A DNA stretch of 64,000 nt, taken from positions 8,246,001-8,310,000 of the forward strand of contig JAJQJQ010000004.1 in assembly GCA_028622995.1 (NCBI GenBank), given 5' to 3'. This DNA comes from Panagrolaimus kolymaensis. Its lineage: Eukaryota > Nematoda > Chromadorea > Rhabditida > Panagrolaimidae. The notes beneath the pieces are model-generated. The model worked only from the letters and a program-made list of their open reading frames with translations, searched no databases and had not been told where the DNA came from. Numbering within the stretch: the first letter of the stretch is position 1; each line of letters begins with the position of its first letter. Below, one piece after another: positions 50,660-63,229 of this stretch. The position numbers and the translations under genes were made by a program.

Positions 50660-53600
50660 AAATTGTGAAGTTGGTTGAATAAAATAATTACTTAGCACAC
50701 AAGCTTATTAATTTAAAAATCTCCCCCTTACTAAATCGATTTAAATAAAATTCTTTTTTTTCTGAACCTTTATCTCATTTTTATGCCAGACAAAAAATTG
50801 TGAAGTTGGTTGAATAAAATAATTACTTAGCACACAAGCTTATTAATTTAAAAATCTCGCCCTTACTAAATCGATTTAAATAAAATTCTTTTTTTTTCTG
50901 AACCTTTATCTCATTTTTATGGCAGACAAAATTTTCTAATTTTTGTTGAATAAAACAATAACTCTGAACTGAGGCTTACTAATTAAAAAATCTCGCCCTT
51001 ACTAAATCGATTTAAATAAAATTCTTTTTTTTTTCTGAACCTTTATCCCTTTTTTATGGCAGACAAAAAATTGTGAAGTTGGTTGAATAAAATACTTACT
51101 TAGCACACAAGCTTATTAATTAAAAAATCTCGCCCTTACTAAATCGATTTAAATAAAATTCTTTATTTTCTGAACATTTATCTCATTTTTATGGCAGACA
51201 AAAAATTGTGAAGTTGGTTGAATAAAATAATTACTTAGCACACAAGCTTATTAATTTAAAAATCTCGCCCTTACTAAATCGATTTAAATAAAATTCTTTT
51301 TTTTTTCTGAACCTTTATCCCTTTTTTATGGCAGACAAAAAATTGTGAAGTTGGTTGAATAAAATACTTACTTAGCACACAAGCTTATTAATTAAAAAAT
51401 CTCGCCCTTACTAAATCGATTTAAATAAAATTCTTTTTTTTTCTGAACCTTTATCTCATTTTTATGGCAGACAAAAAATTGTGAAGTTGGTTGAATAAAA
51501 TACTTACTTAGCACACAAGCTTATTAATTAAAAAATCTCGCCCTTACTAAATCGATTTAAATAAAATTCTTTTTTTTTCTGAACCTTTATCTCATTTTTA
51601 TGGCAGACAAAATTTTCTAATATTTGTTGAATAAAACAATAACTCTGAACTGAGGCTTACTAATTTAAAAATCTCGCCCTTACTAAATCGATTTAAATAA
51701 AATTCTTTATTTTCTGAACATTTATCTCATTTTTATGGCAGACAAAAAATTGTGAAGTTGGTTGAATAAAATAATTACTTAGCACACAAGCTTATTAATT
51801 TAAAAATCTCGCCTTTACTAAATCGATTTAAATAAAATTCTTTTTTTTTCTGAACCTTTATCCCTTTTTTATGGCAGACAAAAAATTGTGAAGTTGGTTG
51901 AATAAAATAATTACTTAGCACACAAGCTTATTAATTTAAAAATCTCGCCCTTACTAAATCGATTTAAATAAAATTCTTTATTTTCTGAACATTTATCTCA
52001 TTTTTATGGCAGACAAAAAATTGTGAAGTTGGTTGAATAAAATAATTACTTAGCACACAAGCTTATTAATTTAAAAATCTCGCCCTTACTAAATCGATTT
52101 AAATAAAATTCTTTTTTTTTCTGAACCTTTATCCCTTTTTTATGGCAGACAAAAAATTGTGAAGTTGGTTGAATAAAATACTTACTTAGCACACAAGCTT
52201 ATTAATTAAAAAATCTCGCCCTTACTAAATCGATTTAAATAAAATTCTTTTTTTTTCTGAACAATTATCTCATTTTTATGGCAGATAAAAAATTGTGAAG
52301 TTGGTTGAATAAAATAATTACTTAGCACACAAGCTTATTAATTTAAAAATCTCGCCCTTACTAAATCGATTTAAATAAAATTCTTTTTTTTTCTGAACCT
52401 TTATCTCATTTTTATGGCAGACTTAATTTTCTAATTTTTGTTGAATAAAACATTAACTCTGCATAGAGGCTTACGAATTTAAAAATCTCGCCCTTACTAA
52501 ATGGATTTAAATAAAATTCTTTTTTTTTCTGAACCTTCATCTCATTTTTATGGCAGACAAAAAATTGTGAAGTTGGTTGAATAAAATAATTACTTAGCAC
52601 ACAAGCTTATTAATTTAAAAATCTCGCCCTTACTAAATCGATTTAAATAAAATTCTTTTTTTTTCTGAACCTTTATCTCATTTTTATGGCAGACAAAAAA
52701 TTGTGAAGTTGGTTGAATAAAATAATTACTTAGCACACAAGCTTATTAATTTAAAAATCTCGCCCTTACTAAATCGATTTAAATAAAATTCTTTTTTTTT
52801 CTGAACCTTTATCTCGTTTTTATGGCAGACAAAAAATTGTGAAGTTGGTTGAATAAAATAATTACTTAGCACACAAGCTTATTAATTTAAAAATCTCCCC
52901 CTTACTAAATGGATTTAAATAAAATTCTCTTTTTTTCTGAACCTTCATCTCATTTTTATGGCAGACAAAAAATTGTGAAGTTGGTTGAATAAAATAATTA
53001 CTTAGCACACAAGCTTATTAATTTAAAAATCTCGCCCTTACTAAATCGATTTAAATAAAATTCTTTTTTTTTCTGAACCTTTATCTCATTTTTATGGCAG
53101 ACAAAAAATTGTGAAGTTGGTTGAATAAAATAATTACTTAGCACACAAGCTTATTAATTTAAAAATCTCGCCCTTACTAAATCGATTTAAATAAAATTCT
53201 TTTTTTTTCTGAACCTTTATCTCGTTTTTATGGCAGACAAAAAATTGTGAAGTTGGTTGAATAAAATAATTACTTAGCACACAAGCTTATTAATTTAAAA
53301 ATCTCCCCCTTACTAAATCGATTTAAATAAAATTCTTTTTTTTCTGAACCTTTATCTCATTTTTATGCCAGACAAAAAATTGTGAAGTTGGTTGAATAAA
53401 ATAATTACTTAGCACACAAGCTTATTAATTTAAAAATCTCGCCCTTACTAAATCGATTTAAATAAAATTCTTTTTTTTTCTGAACCTTTATCTCATTTTT
53501 ATGGCAGACAAAATTTTCTAATTTTTGTTGAATAAAACAATAACTCTGAACTGAGGCTTACTAATTAAAAAATCTCGCCCTTACTAAATCGATTTAAATA

Positions 53601-56100
53601 AAATTCTTTTTTTTTTCTGAACCTTTATCCCTTTTTTATGGCAGACAAAAAATTGTGAAGTTGGTTGAATAAAATACTTACTTAGCACACAAGCTTATTA
53701 ATTAAAAAATCTCGCCCTTACTAAATCGATTTAAATAAAATTCTTTATTTTCTGAACATTTATCTCATTTTTATGGCAGACAAAAAATTGTGAAGTTGGT
53801 TGAATAAAATAATTACTTAGCACACAAGCTTATTAATTTAAAAATCTCGCCCTTACTAAATCGATTTAAATAAAATTCTTTTTTTTTTCTGAACCTTTAT
53901 CCCTTTTTTATGGCAGACAAAAAATTGTGAAGTTGGTTGAATAAAATACTTACTTAGCACACAAGCTTATTAATTAAAAAATCTCGCCCTTACTAAATCG
54001 ATTTAAATAAAATTCTTTTTTTTTCTGAACCTTTATCTCATTTTTATGGCAGACAAAAAATTGTGAAGTTGGTTGAATAAAATACTTACTTAGCACACAA
54101 GCTTATTAATTAAAAAATCTCGCCCTTACTAAATCGATTTAAATAAAATTCTTTTTTTTTCTGAACCTTTATCTCATTTTTATGGCAGACAAAATTTTCT
54201 AATATTTGTTGAATAAAACAATAACTCTGAACTGAGGCTTACTAATTTAAAAATCTCGCCCTTACTAAATCGATTTAAATAAAATTCTTTATTTTCTGAA
54301 CATTTATCTCATTTTTATGGCAGACAAAAAATTGTGAAGTTGGTTGAATAAAATAATTACTTAGCACACAAGCTTATTAATTTAAAAATCTCGCCCTTAC
54401 TAAATCGATTTAAATAAAATTCTTTTTTTTTCTGAACCTTTATCCCTTTTTTATGGCAGACAAAAAATTGTGAAGTTGGTTGAATAAAATAATTACTTAG
54501 CACACAAGCTTATTAATTTAAAAATCTCGCCCTTACTAAATCGATTTAAATAAAATTCTTTATTTTCTGAACATTTATCTCATTTTTATGGCAGACAAAA
54601 AATTGTGAAGTTGGTTGAATAAAATAATTACTTAGCACACAAGCTTATTAATTTAAAAATCTCGCCCTTACTAAATCGATTTAAATAAAATTCTTTTTTT
54701 TTCTGAACCTTTATCCCTTTTTTATGGCAGACAAAAAATTGTGAAGTTGGTTGAATAAAATACTTACTTAGCACACAAGCTTATTAATTAAAAAATCTCG
54801 CCCTTACTAAATCGATTTAAATAAAATTCTTTTTTTTTCTGAACAATTATCTCATTTTTATGGCAGATAAAAAATTGTGAAGTTGGTTGAATAAAATAAT
54901 TACTTAGCACACAAGCTTATTAATTTAAAAATCTCGCCCTTACTAAATCGATTTAAATAAAATTCTTTTTTTTTCTGAACCTTTATCTCATTTTTATGGC
55001 AGACTTAATTTTCTAATTTTTGTTGAATAAAACATTAACTCTGCATAGAGGCTTACGAATTTAAAAATCTCGCCCTTACTAAATGGATTTAAATAAAATT
55101 CTTTTTTTTTCTGAACCTTCATCTCATTTTTATGGCAGACAAAAAATTGTGAAGTTGGTTGAATAAAATAATTACTTAGCACACAAGCTTATTAATTTAA
55201 AAATCTCGCCCTTACTAAATCGATTTAAATAAAATTCTTTTTTTTTCTGAACCTTTATCTCATTTTTATGGCAGACAAAAAATTGTGAAGTTGGTTGAAT
55301 AAAATAATTACTTAGCACACAAGCTTATTAATTTAAAAATCTCGCCCTTACTAAATCGATTTAAATAAAATTCTTTTTTTTTCTGAACCTTTATCTCGTT
55401 TTTATGGCAGACAAAAAATTGTGAAGTTGGTTGAATAAAATAATTACTTAGCACACAAGCTTATTAATTTAAAAATCTCCCCCTTACTAAATGGATTTAA
55501 ATAAAATTCTCTTTTTTTCTGAACCTTCATCTCATTTTTATGGCAGACAAAAAATTGTGAAGTTGGTTGAATAAAATAATTACTTAGCACACAAGCTTAT
55601 TAATTTAAAAATCTCGCCCTTACTAAATCGATTTAAATAAAATTCTTTTTTTTTCTGAACCTTTATCTCATTTTTATGGCAGACAAAAAATTGTGAAGTT
55701 GGTTGAATAAAATAATTACTTAGCACACAAGCTTATTAATTTAAAAATCTCGCCCTTACTAAATCGATTTAAATAAAATTCTTTTTTTTTCTGAACCTTT
55801 ATCTCGTTTTTATGGCAGACAAAAAATTGTGAAGTTGGTTGAATAAAATAATTACTTAGCACACAAGCTTATTAATTTAAAAATCTCCCCCTTACTAAAT
55901 CGATTTAAATAAAATTCTTTTTTTTCTGAACCTTTATCTCATTTTTATGCCAGACAAAAAATTGTGAAGTTGGTTGAATAAAATAATTACTTAGCACACA
56001 AGCTTATTAATTTAAAAATCTCGCCCTTACTAAATCGATTTAAATAAAATTCTTTTTTTTTCTGAACCTTTATCTCATTTTTATGGCAGACAAAATTTTC
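50660..56100 (+). repeat. Tandem duplication, period 2582 bp (19 monomers), two full copies
   Basis: Three copies of the TCTCCCCC marker lie at 50721, 53303 and 55885, exactly 2582 bp apart. Other 2582-bp pairs are GAACAATTATC near 52260/54842, the ACTCTGCATAGAGG units at 52412/54994, and ATTCTCTTTTTTT at 52927/55509. A third partial copy runs about 215 bp past 55885 and ends where TAATATTCGTTG and CTGAAATGAGG appear. I noticed no base difference between the two full copies at the sites compared, so this is among the youngest events in the window or an assembly repeat. Confidence 0.88.
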
Positions 56101-56394
56101 TAATATTCGTTGAATAAAACAATAACTCTGAAATGAGGCTTACTAATTTAAAAATCTCGCCCTTACTAAATCGATTTAAATAAAATTCTTTTTTTTCTGA
56201 ACATTTATCTCATTTTTATGGCAGACAAAAAATTGTGAAGTTGGTTGAATAAAATAATTACTTAGCAAACAAGCTTACTAATTTAAAAATCTCGCCCTTA
56301 CTAAATCGATTTAAATAAAATTCTTTTTTTTTCTGAACCTTTATCTCATTTTTATGGCAGACAAAAAATTGTGAAGTTGGTTGAATAAAATACT

Positions 56395-59300
56395 TACTTA
56401 GCACACAAGCTTATTAATTAAAAAATCTCGCCCTTACTAAATCGATTTAAATAAAATTCTTTTTTTTTCTGAACCTTTATCTCATTTTTATGGCAGACAA
56501 AATTTTCTAATTTTTGTTGAATAAAACAATAACTCTGAACTGAGGCTTACTAATTAAAAAATCTCGCCCTTACTAAATCGATTTAAATAAAATTCTTTTT
56601 TTTTCTGAACCTTTATCTCATTTTTATGGCAGACAAAATTTTCTAATATTTGTTGAATAAAACAATAACTCTGAACTGAGGCTTACTAATTAAAAAATCT
56701 CGCCCTTACTAAATCGATTTAAATAAAATTCTTTTTTTTTCTGAACCTTTATCTCATTTTTATGGCAGACAAAATTTTCTAATTTTTGTTGAATAAAACA
56801 ATAACTCTGAACTGAGGCTTACTAATTTAAAAATCTCGCCCTTACTAAATCGATTTAAATAAAATTCTTTTTTTTTCTGAACCTTTATCTCATTTTTATG
56901 GCAGACAAAAAATTGTGAAGTTGGTTGAATAAAATACTTACTTGGCACACAAGCTTATTAATTAAAAAATTTCGCCCTTACTAAATCGATTTAAATAAAA
57001 TTCTTTTTTTTTCTGAACCTTCATCTCATTTTTATGGCAGACAAAAAATTGTGAAGTTGGTTGAATAAAATAATTACTTAGCACACAAGCTTATTAATTT
57101 AAAAATCTCGCCCTTACTAAATCGATTTAAATAAAATTCTTTTTTTTTTCTGAACCTTTATCCCTTTTTTATGGCAGACAAAAAATTGTGAAGTTGGTTG
57201 AATAAAATACTTACTTAGCACACAAGCTTATTAATTAAAAAATCTCGCCCTTACTAAATCGATTTAAATAAAATTCTTTTTTTTTCTGAACCTTTATCTC
57301 ATTTTTATGGCAGACAAAAAATTGTGAAGTTGGTTGAATAAAATACTTACTTAGCACACAAGCTTATTAATTAAAAAATCTCGCCCTTACTAAATCGATT
57401 TAAATAAAATTCTTTTTTTTTCTGAACCTTTATCCCTTTTTTATGGCAGACAAAAAATTGTGAAGTTGGTTGAATAAAATACTTACTTAGCACACAAGCT
57501 TATTAATTAAAAAATCTCGCCCTTACTAAATCGATTTAAATAAAATTCTTTTTTTTTCTGAACCTTTATCCCTTTTTTATGGCAGACAAAAAATTGTGAA
57601 GTTGGTTGAATAAAATACTTACTTAGCACACAAGCTTATTAATTAAAAAATCTCGCCCTTACTAAATCGATTTAAATAAAATTCTTTATTTTCTGAACAT
57701 TTATCTCATTTTTATGGCAGACAAAAAATTGTGAAGTTGGTTGAATAAAATAATTACTTAGCACACAAGCTTATTAATTTAAAAATCTCGCCCTTACTAA
57801 ATCGATTTAAATAAAATTCTTTTTTTTTCTGAACCTTTATCCCTTTTTTATGGCAGACAAAAAATTGTGAAGTTGGTTGAATAAAATACTTACTTAGCAC
57901 ACAAGCTTATTAATTAAAAAATCTCGCCCTTACTAAATCGATTTAAATAAAATTCTTTTTTTTTCTGAACCTTTATCCCTTTTTTATGGCAGACAAAAAA
58001 TTGTGAAGTTGGTTGAATAAAATACTTACTTAGCACACAAGCTTATTAATTAAAAAATCTCGCCCTTACTAAATCGATTTAAATAAAATTCTTTATTTTC
58101 TGAACATTTATCTCATTTTTATGGCAGACAAAATTTTCTAATATTTGTTGAATAAAACAATAACTCTGAACTGAGGCTTACTAATTTAAAAATCTCGCCC
58201 TTACTAAATCGATTTAAATAAAATTCTTTATTTTCTGAACATTTATCTCATTTTTATGGCAGACAAAAAATTGTGAAGTTGGTTGAATAAAATAATTACT
58301 TAGCACACAAGCTTATTAATTTAAAAATCTCGCCCTTACTAAATCGATTTAAATAAAATTCTTTTTTTTTCTGAACCTTTATCCCTTTTTTATGGCAGAC
58401 AAAAAATTGTGAAGTTGGTTGAATAAAATACTTACTTAGCACACAAGCTTATTAATTTAAAAATCTCGCCCTTACTAAATCGATTTAAATAAAATTCTTT
58501 TTTTTCTGAACCTTTATCCCTTTTTTATGGCAGACAAAAAATTGTGAAGTTGGTTGAATAAAATAATTACTTAGCACACAAGCTTATTAATTTAAAAATC
58601 TCGCCCTTACTAAATCGATTTAAATAAAATTCTTTTTTTTTCTGAACCTTTATCCCTTTTTTATGGCAGACAAAAAATTGTGAAGTTGGTTGAATAAAAT
58701 ACTTACTTAGCACACAAGCTTATTAATTAAAAAATCTCGCCCTTACTAAATCGATTTAAATAAAATTCTTTTTTTTTCTGAACCTTTATCCCTTTTTTAT
58801 GGCAGACAAAAAATTGTGAAGTTGGTTGAATAAAATAATTACTTAGCACACAAGCTTATTAATTTAAAAATCTCGCCCTTACTAAATCGATTTAAATAAA
58901 ATTCTTTATTTTCTGAACATTTATCTCATTTTTATGGCAGACAAAAAATTGTGAAGTTGGTTGAATAAAATAATTACTTAGCACACAAGCTTATTAATTA
59001 AAAAATCTCGCCCTTACTAAATCGATTTAAATAAAATTCTTTTTTTTTCTGAACCTTTATCTCATTTTTATGGCAGACAAAATTTTCTAATTTTTGTTGA
59101 ATAAAACAATAACTCTGAACTGAGGCTTACTAATTAAAAAATCTCGCCCTTACTAAATCGATTTAAATAAAATTCTTTTTTTTTCTGAACCTTTATCTCA
59201 TTTTTATGGCAGACAAAATTTTCTAATATTTGTTGAATAAAACAATAACTCTGAACTGAGGCTTACTAATTAAAAAATCTCGCCCTTACTAAATCGATTT

Positions 59301-61985
59301 AAATAAAATTCTTTTTTTTTCTGAACCTTTATCTCATTTTTATGGCAGACAAAATTTTCTAATTTTTGTTGAATAAAACAATAACTCTGAACTGAGGCTT
59401 ACTAATTTAAAAATCTCGCCCTTACTAAATCGATTTAAATAAAATTCTTTTTTTTTCTGAACCTTTATCTCATTTTTATGGCAGACAAAAAATTGTGAAG
59501 TTGGTTGAATAAAATACTTACTTGGCACACAAGCTTATTAATTAAAAAATTTCGCCCTTACTAAATCGATTTAAATAAAATTCTTTTTTTTTCTGAACCT
59601 TCATCTCATTTTTATGGCAGACAAAAAATTGTGAAGTTGGTTGAATAAAATAATTACTTAGCACACAAGCTTATTAATTTAAAAATCTCGCCCTTACTAA
59701 ATCGATTTAAATAAAATTCTTTTTTTTTTCTGAACCTTTATCCCTTTTTTATGGCAGACAAAAAATTGTGAAGTTGGTTGAATAAAATACTTACTTAGCA
59801 CACAAGCTTATTAATTAAAAAATCTCGCCCTTACTAAATCGATTTAAATAAAATTCTTTTTTTTTCTGAACCTTCATCTCATTTTTATGGCAGACAAAAA
59901 ATTGTGAAGTTGGTTGAATAAAATACTTACTTAGCACACAAGCTTATTAATTAAAAAATCTCGCCCTTACTAAATCGATTTAAATAAAATTCTTTTTTTT
60001 TCTGAACCTTCATCTCATTTTTATGGCAGACAAAAAATTGTGAAGTTGGTTGAATAAAATAATTACTTAGCACACAAGCTTATTAATTTAAAAATTTCGC
60101 CCTTACTAAATCGATTTAAATAAAATTCTTTTTTTTTCTGAACCTTCATCTCATTTTTATGGCAGACAAAAAATTGTGAAGTTGGTTGAATAAAATACTT
60201 ACTTAGCACACAAGCTTATTAATTAAAAAATCTCGCCCTTACTAAATCGATTTAAATAAAATTCTTTTTTTTTCTGAACCTTTATCTCATTTTTATGGCA
60301 GACAAAAAATTGTGAAGTTGGTTGAATAAAATACTTACTTAGCACACAAGCTTATTAATTAAAAAATCTCGCCCTTACTAAATCGATTTAAATAAAATTC
60401 TTTTTTTTTCTGAACCTTTATCCCTTTTTTATGGCAGACAAAAAATTGTGAAGTTGGTTGAATAAAATACTTACTTAGCACACAAGCTTATTAATTAAAA
60501 AATCTCGCCCTTACTAAATCGATTTAAATAAAATTCTTTTTTTTTCTGAACCTTTATCCCTTTTTTATGGCAGACAAAAAATTGTGAAGTTGGTTGAATA
60601 AAATACTTACTTAGCACACAAGCTTATTAATTAAAAAATCTCGCCCTTACTAAATCGATTTAAATAAAATTCTTTATTTTCTGAACATTTATCTCATTTT
60701 TATGGCAGACAAAAAATTGTGAAGTTGGTTGAATAAAATAATTACTTAGCACACAAGCTTATTAATTTAAAAATCTCGCCCTTACTAAATCGATTTAAAT
60801 AAAATTCTTTTTTTTTCTGAACCTTTATCCCTTTTTTATGGCAGACAAAAAATTGTGAAGTTGGTTGAATAAAATACTTACTTAGCACACAAGCTTATTA
60901 ATTAAAAAATCTCGCCCTTACTAAATCGATTTAAATAAAATTCTTTTTTTTTCTGAACCTTTATCCCTTTTTTATGGCAGACAAAAAATTGTGAAGTTGG
61001 TTGAATAAAATACTTACTTAGCACACAAGCTTATTAATTAAAAAATCTCGCCCTTACTAAATCGATTTAAATAAAATTCTTTATTTTCTGAACATTTATC
61101 TCATTTTTATGGCAGACAAAATTTTCTAATATTTGTTGAATAAAACAATAACTCTGAACTGAGGCTTACTAATTTAAAAATCTCGCCCTTACTAAATCGA
61201 TTTAAATAAAATTCTTTATTTTCTGAACATTTATCTCATTTTTATGGCAGACAAAAAATTGTGAAGTTGGTTGAATAAAATAATTACTTAGCACACAAGC
61301 TTATTAATTTAAAAATCTCGCCCTTACTAAATCGATTTAAATAAAATTCTTTTTTTTTCTGAACCTTTATCCCTTTTTTATGGCAGACAAAAAATTGTGA
61401 AGTTGGTTGAATAAAATACTTACTTAGCACACAAGCTTATTAATTTAAAAATCTCGCCCTTACTAAATCGATTTAAATAAAATTCTTTTTTTTCTGAACC
61501 TTTATCCCTTTTTTATGGCAGACAAAAAATTGTGAAGTTGGTTGAATAAAATAATTACTTAGCACACAAGCTTATTAATTTAAAAATCTCGCCCTTACTA
61601 AATCGATTTAAATAAAATTCTTTTTTTTTCTGAACCTTTATCCCTTTTTTATGGCAGACAAAAAATTGTGAAGTTGGTTGAATAAAATACTTACTTAGCA
61701 CACAAGCTTATTAATTAAAAAATCTCGCCCTTACTAAATCGATTTAAATAAAATTCTTTTTTTTTCTGAACCTTTATCCCTTTTTTATGGCAGACAAAAA
61801 ATTGTGAAGTTGGTTGAATAAAATAATTACTTAGCACACAAGCTTATTAATTTAAAAATCTCGCCCTTACTAAATCGATTTAAATAAAATTCTTTATTTT
61901 CTGAACATTTATCTCATTTTTATGGCAGACAAAAAATTGTGAAGTTGGTTGAATAAAATAATTACTTAGCACACAAGCTTATTAA
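56395..61985 (+). repeat. Tandem duplication of a second 19-mer (2580 bp; second copy has three extra monomers)
   Basis: From about 56395 the series of three caaaatttt B1-B2 units, an AATACTTACTTGGC unit and an AAATTTCGCCC unit recurs 2580 bp later (56760/59340). After about 59820 the spacing becomes 2988 bp (caaaatttt units at 58129/61117; TTTATTTT units at 58901/61889), a gain of exactly 408 bp or three monomers. The match ends near 62030, where TTTATTTT replaces T9. Confidence 0.85.
59825..60235 (+). repeat. Three-monomer insertion inside copy 2 of the 2580-bp unit
   Basis: Copy 1 has a single CCTTCATCTC unit (about 57019). Copy 2 has four, near 59599, 59872, 60009 and 60143, and a second AAATTTCGCCC near 60093. 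The extra 408 bp therefore consists of units of the CCTTCATCTC type, as expected from local unequal exchange of this short stretch. Which copy is ancestral cannot be decided here; a deletion in copy 1 would look the same. Confidence 0.75.
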
Positions 61986-62149
61986 TTAAAAAATCTCGCC
62001 CTTACTAAATCGATTTAAATAAAATTCTTTATTTTCTGAACATTTATCTCATTTTTATGGCAGACAAAAAATTGTGAAGTTGGTTGAATAAAATAATTAC
62101 TTAGCACACAAGCTTATTAATTTAAAAATCTCGCCCTTACTAAATCGAT

Positions 62150-63180
62150 TTAAATAAAATTCTTTTTTTTTCTGAACCTTTATCTCATTTTTATGGCAGA
62201 CAAAATTTTCTAATATTCGTTGAATAAAACAATAACTCTGAAATGAGGCTTACTAATTTAAAAATCTCGCCCTTACTAAATCGATTTAAATAAAATTCTT
62301 TATTTTCTGAACATTTATCTCATTTTTATGGCAGACAAAAAATTGTGAGGTTGGTTGAATAAAATAATTACTTAGCAAACAAGCTTACTAATTTAAAAAT
62401 CTCGCCCTTACTAAATCGATTTAAATAAAATTCTTTATTTTCTGAACATTTATCTCATTTTTATGGCAGACAAAAAATTGTGAAGTTGGTTGAATAAAAT
62501 AATTACTTAGCACACAAGCTTATTAATTTAAAAATCTCGCCCTTACTAAATCGATTTAAATAAAATTCTTTTTTTTTCTGAACCTTTATCCCTTTTTTAT
62601 GGCAGACAAAAAATTGTGAAGTTGGTTGAATAAAATACTTACTTAGCACACAAGCTTATTAATTAAAAAATCTCGCCCTTACTAAATCGATTTAAATAAA
62701 ATTCTTTATTTTCTGAACATTTATCTCATTTTTATGGCAGACAAAAAATTGTGAAGTTGGTTGAATAAAATAATTACTTAGCACACAAGCTTATTAATTT
62801 AAAAATCTCGCCCTTACTAAATCGATTTAAATAAAATTCTTTTTTTTTCTGAACCTTTATCTCATTTTTATGGCAGACAAAATTTTCTAATATTCGTTGA
62901 ATAAAACAATAACTGTGAAATGAGGCTTACTAATTTAAAAATCTCGCCCTTACTAAATCGATTTAAATAAAATTCTTTATTTTCTGAACATTTATCTCAT
63001 TTTTATGGCAGACAAAAAATTGTGAGGTTGGTTGAATAAAATAATTACTTAGCAAACAAGCTTACTAATTTAAAAATCTCGCCCTTACTAAATCGATTTA
63101 AATAAAATTCTTTATTTTCTGAACATTTATCTCATTTTTATGGCAGACAAAAAATTGTGAAGTTGGTTGAATAAAATAAT
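62150..63180 (+). repeat. Tandem duplication, period 677 bp (5 monomers)
   Basis: TAATATTCGTTGAATAAAAC followed by CTGAAATGAGG occurs near 62213 and 62889, and the private GTGAGGTTGG change occurs at 62347 and 63024, 677 bp apart. The second copy has ACTGTGAAATG where the first has ACTCTGAAATG. A further TAATATTCGTTG unit at about 56101 shows where this variant also exists upstream. Confidence 0.82.
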
Positions 63181-63229
63181 TACTTAGCACACAAGCTTAT
63201 TAATTAAAAAATCTCGCCCTTACTAAATC

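Larger units (their letters stand above)
39131..50900 (+). repeat. Array domain 4: T10, gaatacaataa, TCTCTCCC, ATGCCAGAC
   Basis: From about 39.1 kb most units are A1-A2 with ACTTAGC. T10 tracts are common, GAATACAATAATT replaces GAATAAAATAATT in many units, TCTCTCCCTTAC replaces TCTCGCCCTTAC in many, and ATGCCAGAC alternates with ATGGCAGAC. TCTCGCCATTAC appears near 39404, 39679, 40627, 41038 and 44311. B2 units are rare. ACTCTGCATAGAGG units recur near 48648, 49331 and 50288. A single T12 run at 41884-41895 arises from a C-to-T change, the longest homopolymer noticed. Confidence 0.86.

Noticed and set aside
216..59528. 73 minus-strand open reading frames of 62 codons as a family of small proteins
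   Set aside because: They span 189 bp, more than one 136-bp unit, so the same DNA is read in two frames within each: the stretch giving QPTSQFFVCH at the start gives STNFTIFCLP at the end. They lack ATG starts at the called position (GTG or TTG), have no ribosome-binding or promoter context, and depend only on which cassette lies in the middle. Codon position shows no constraint.
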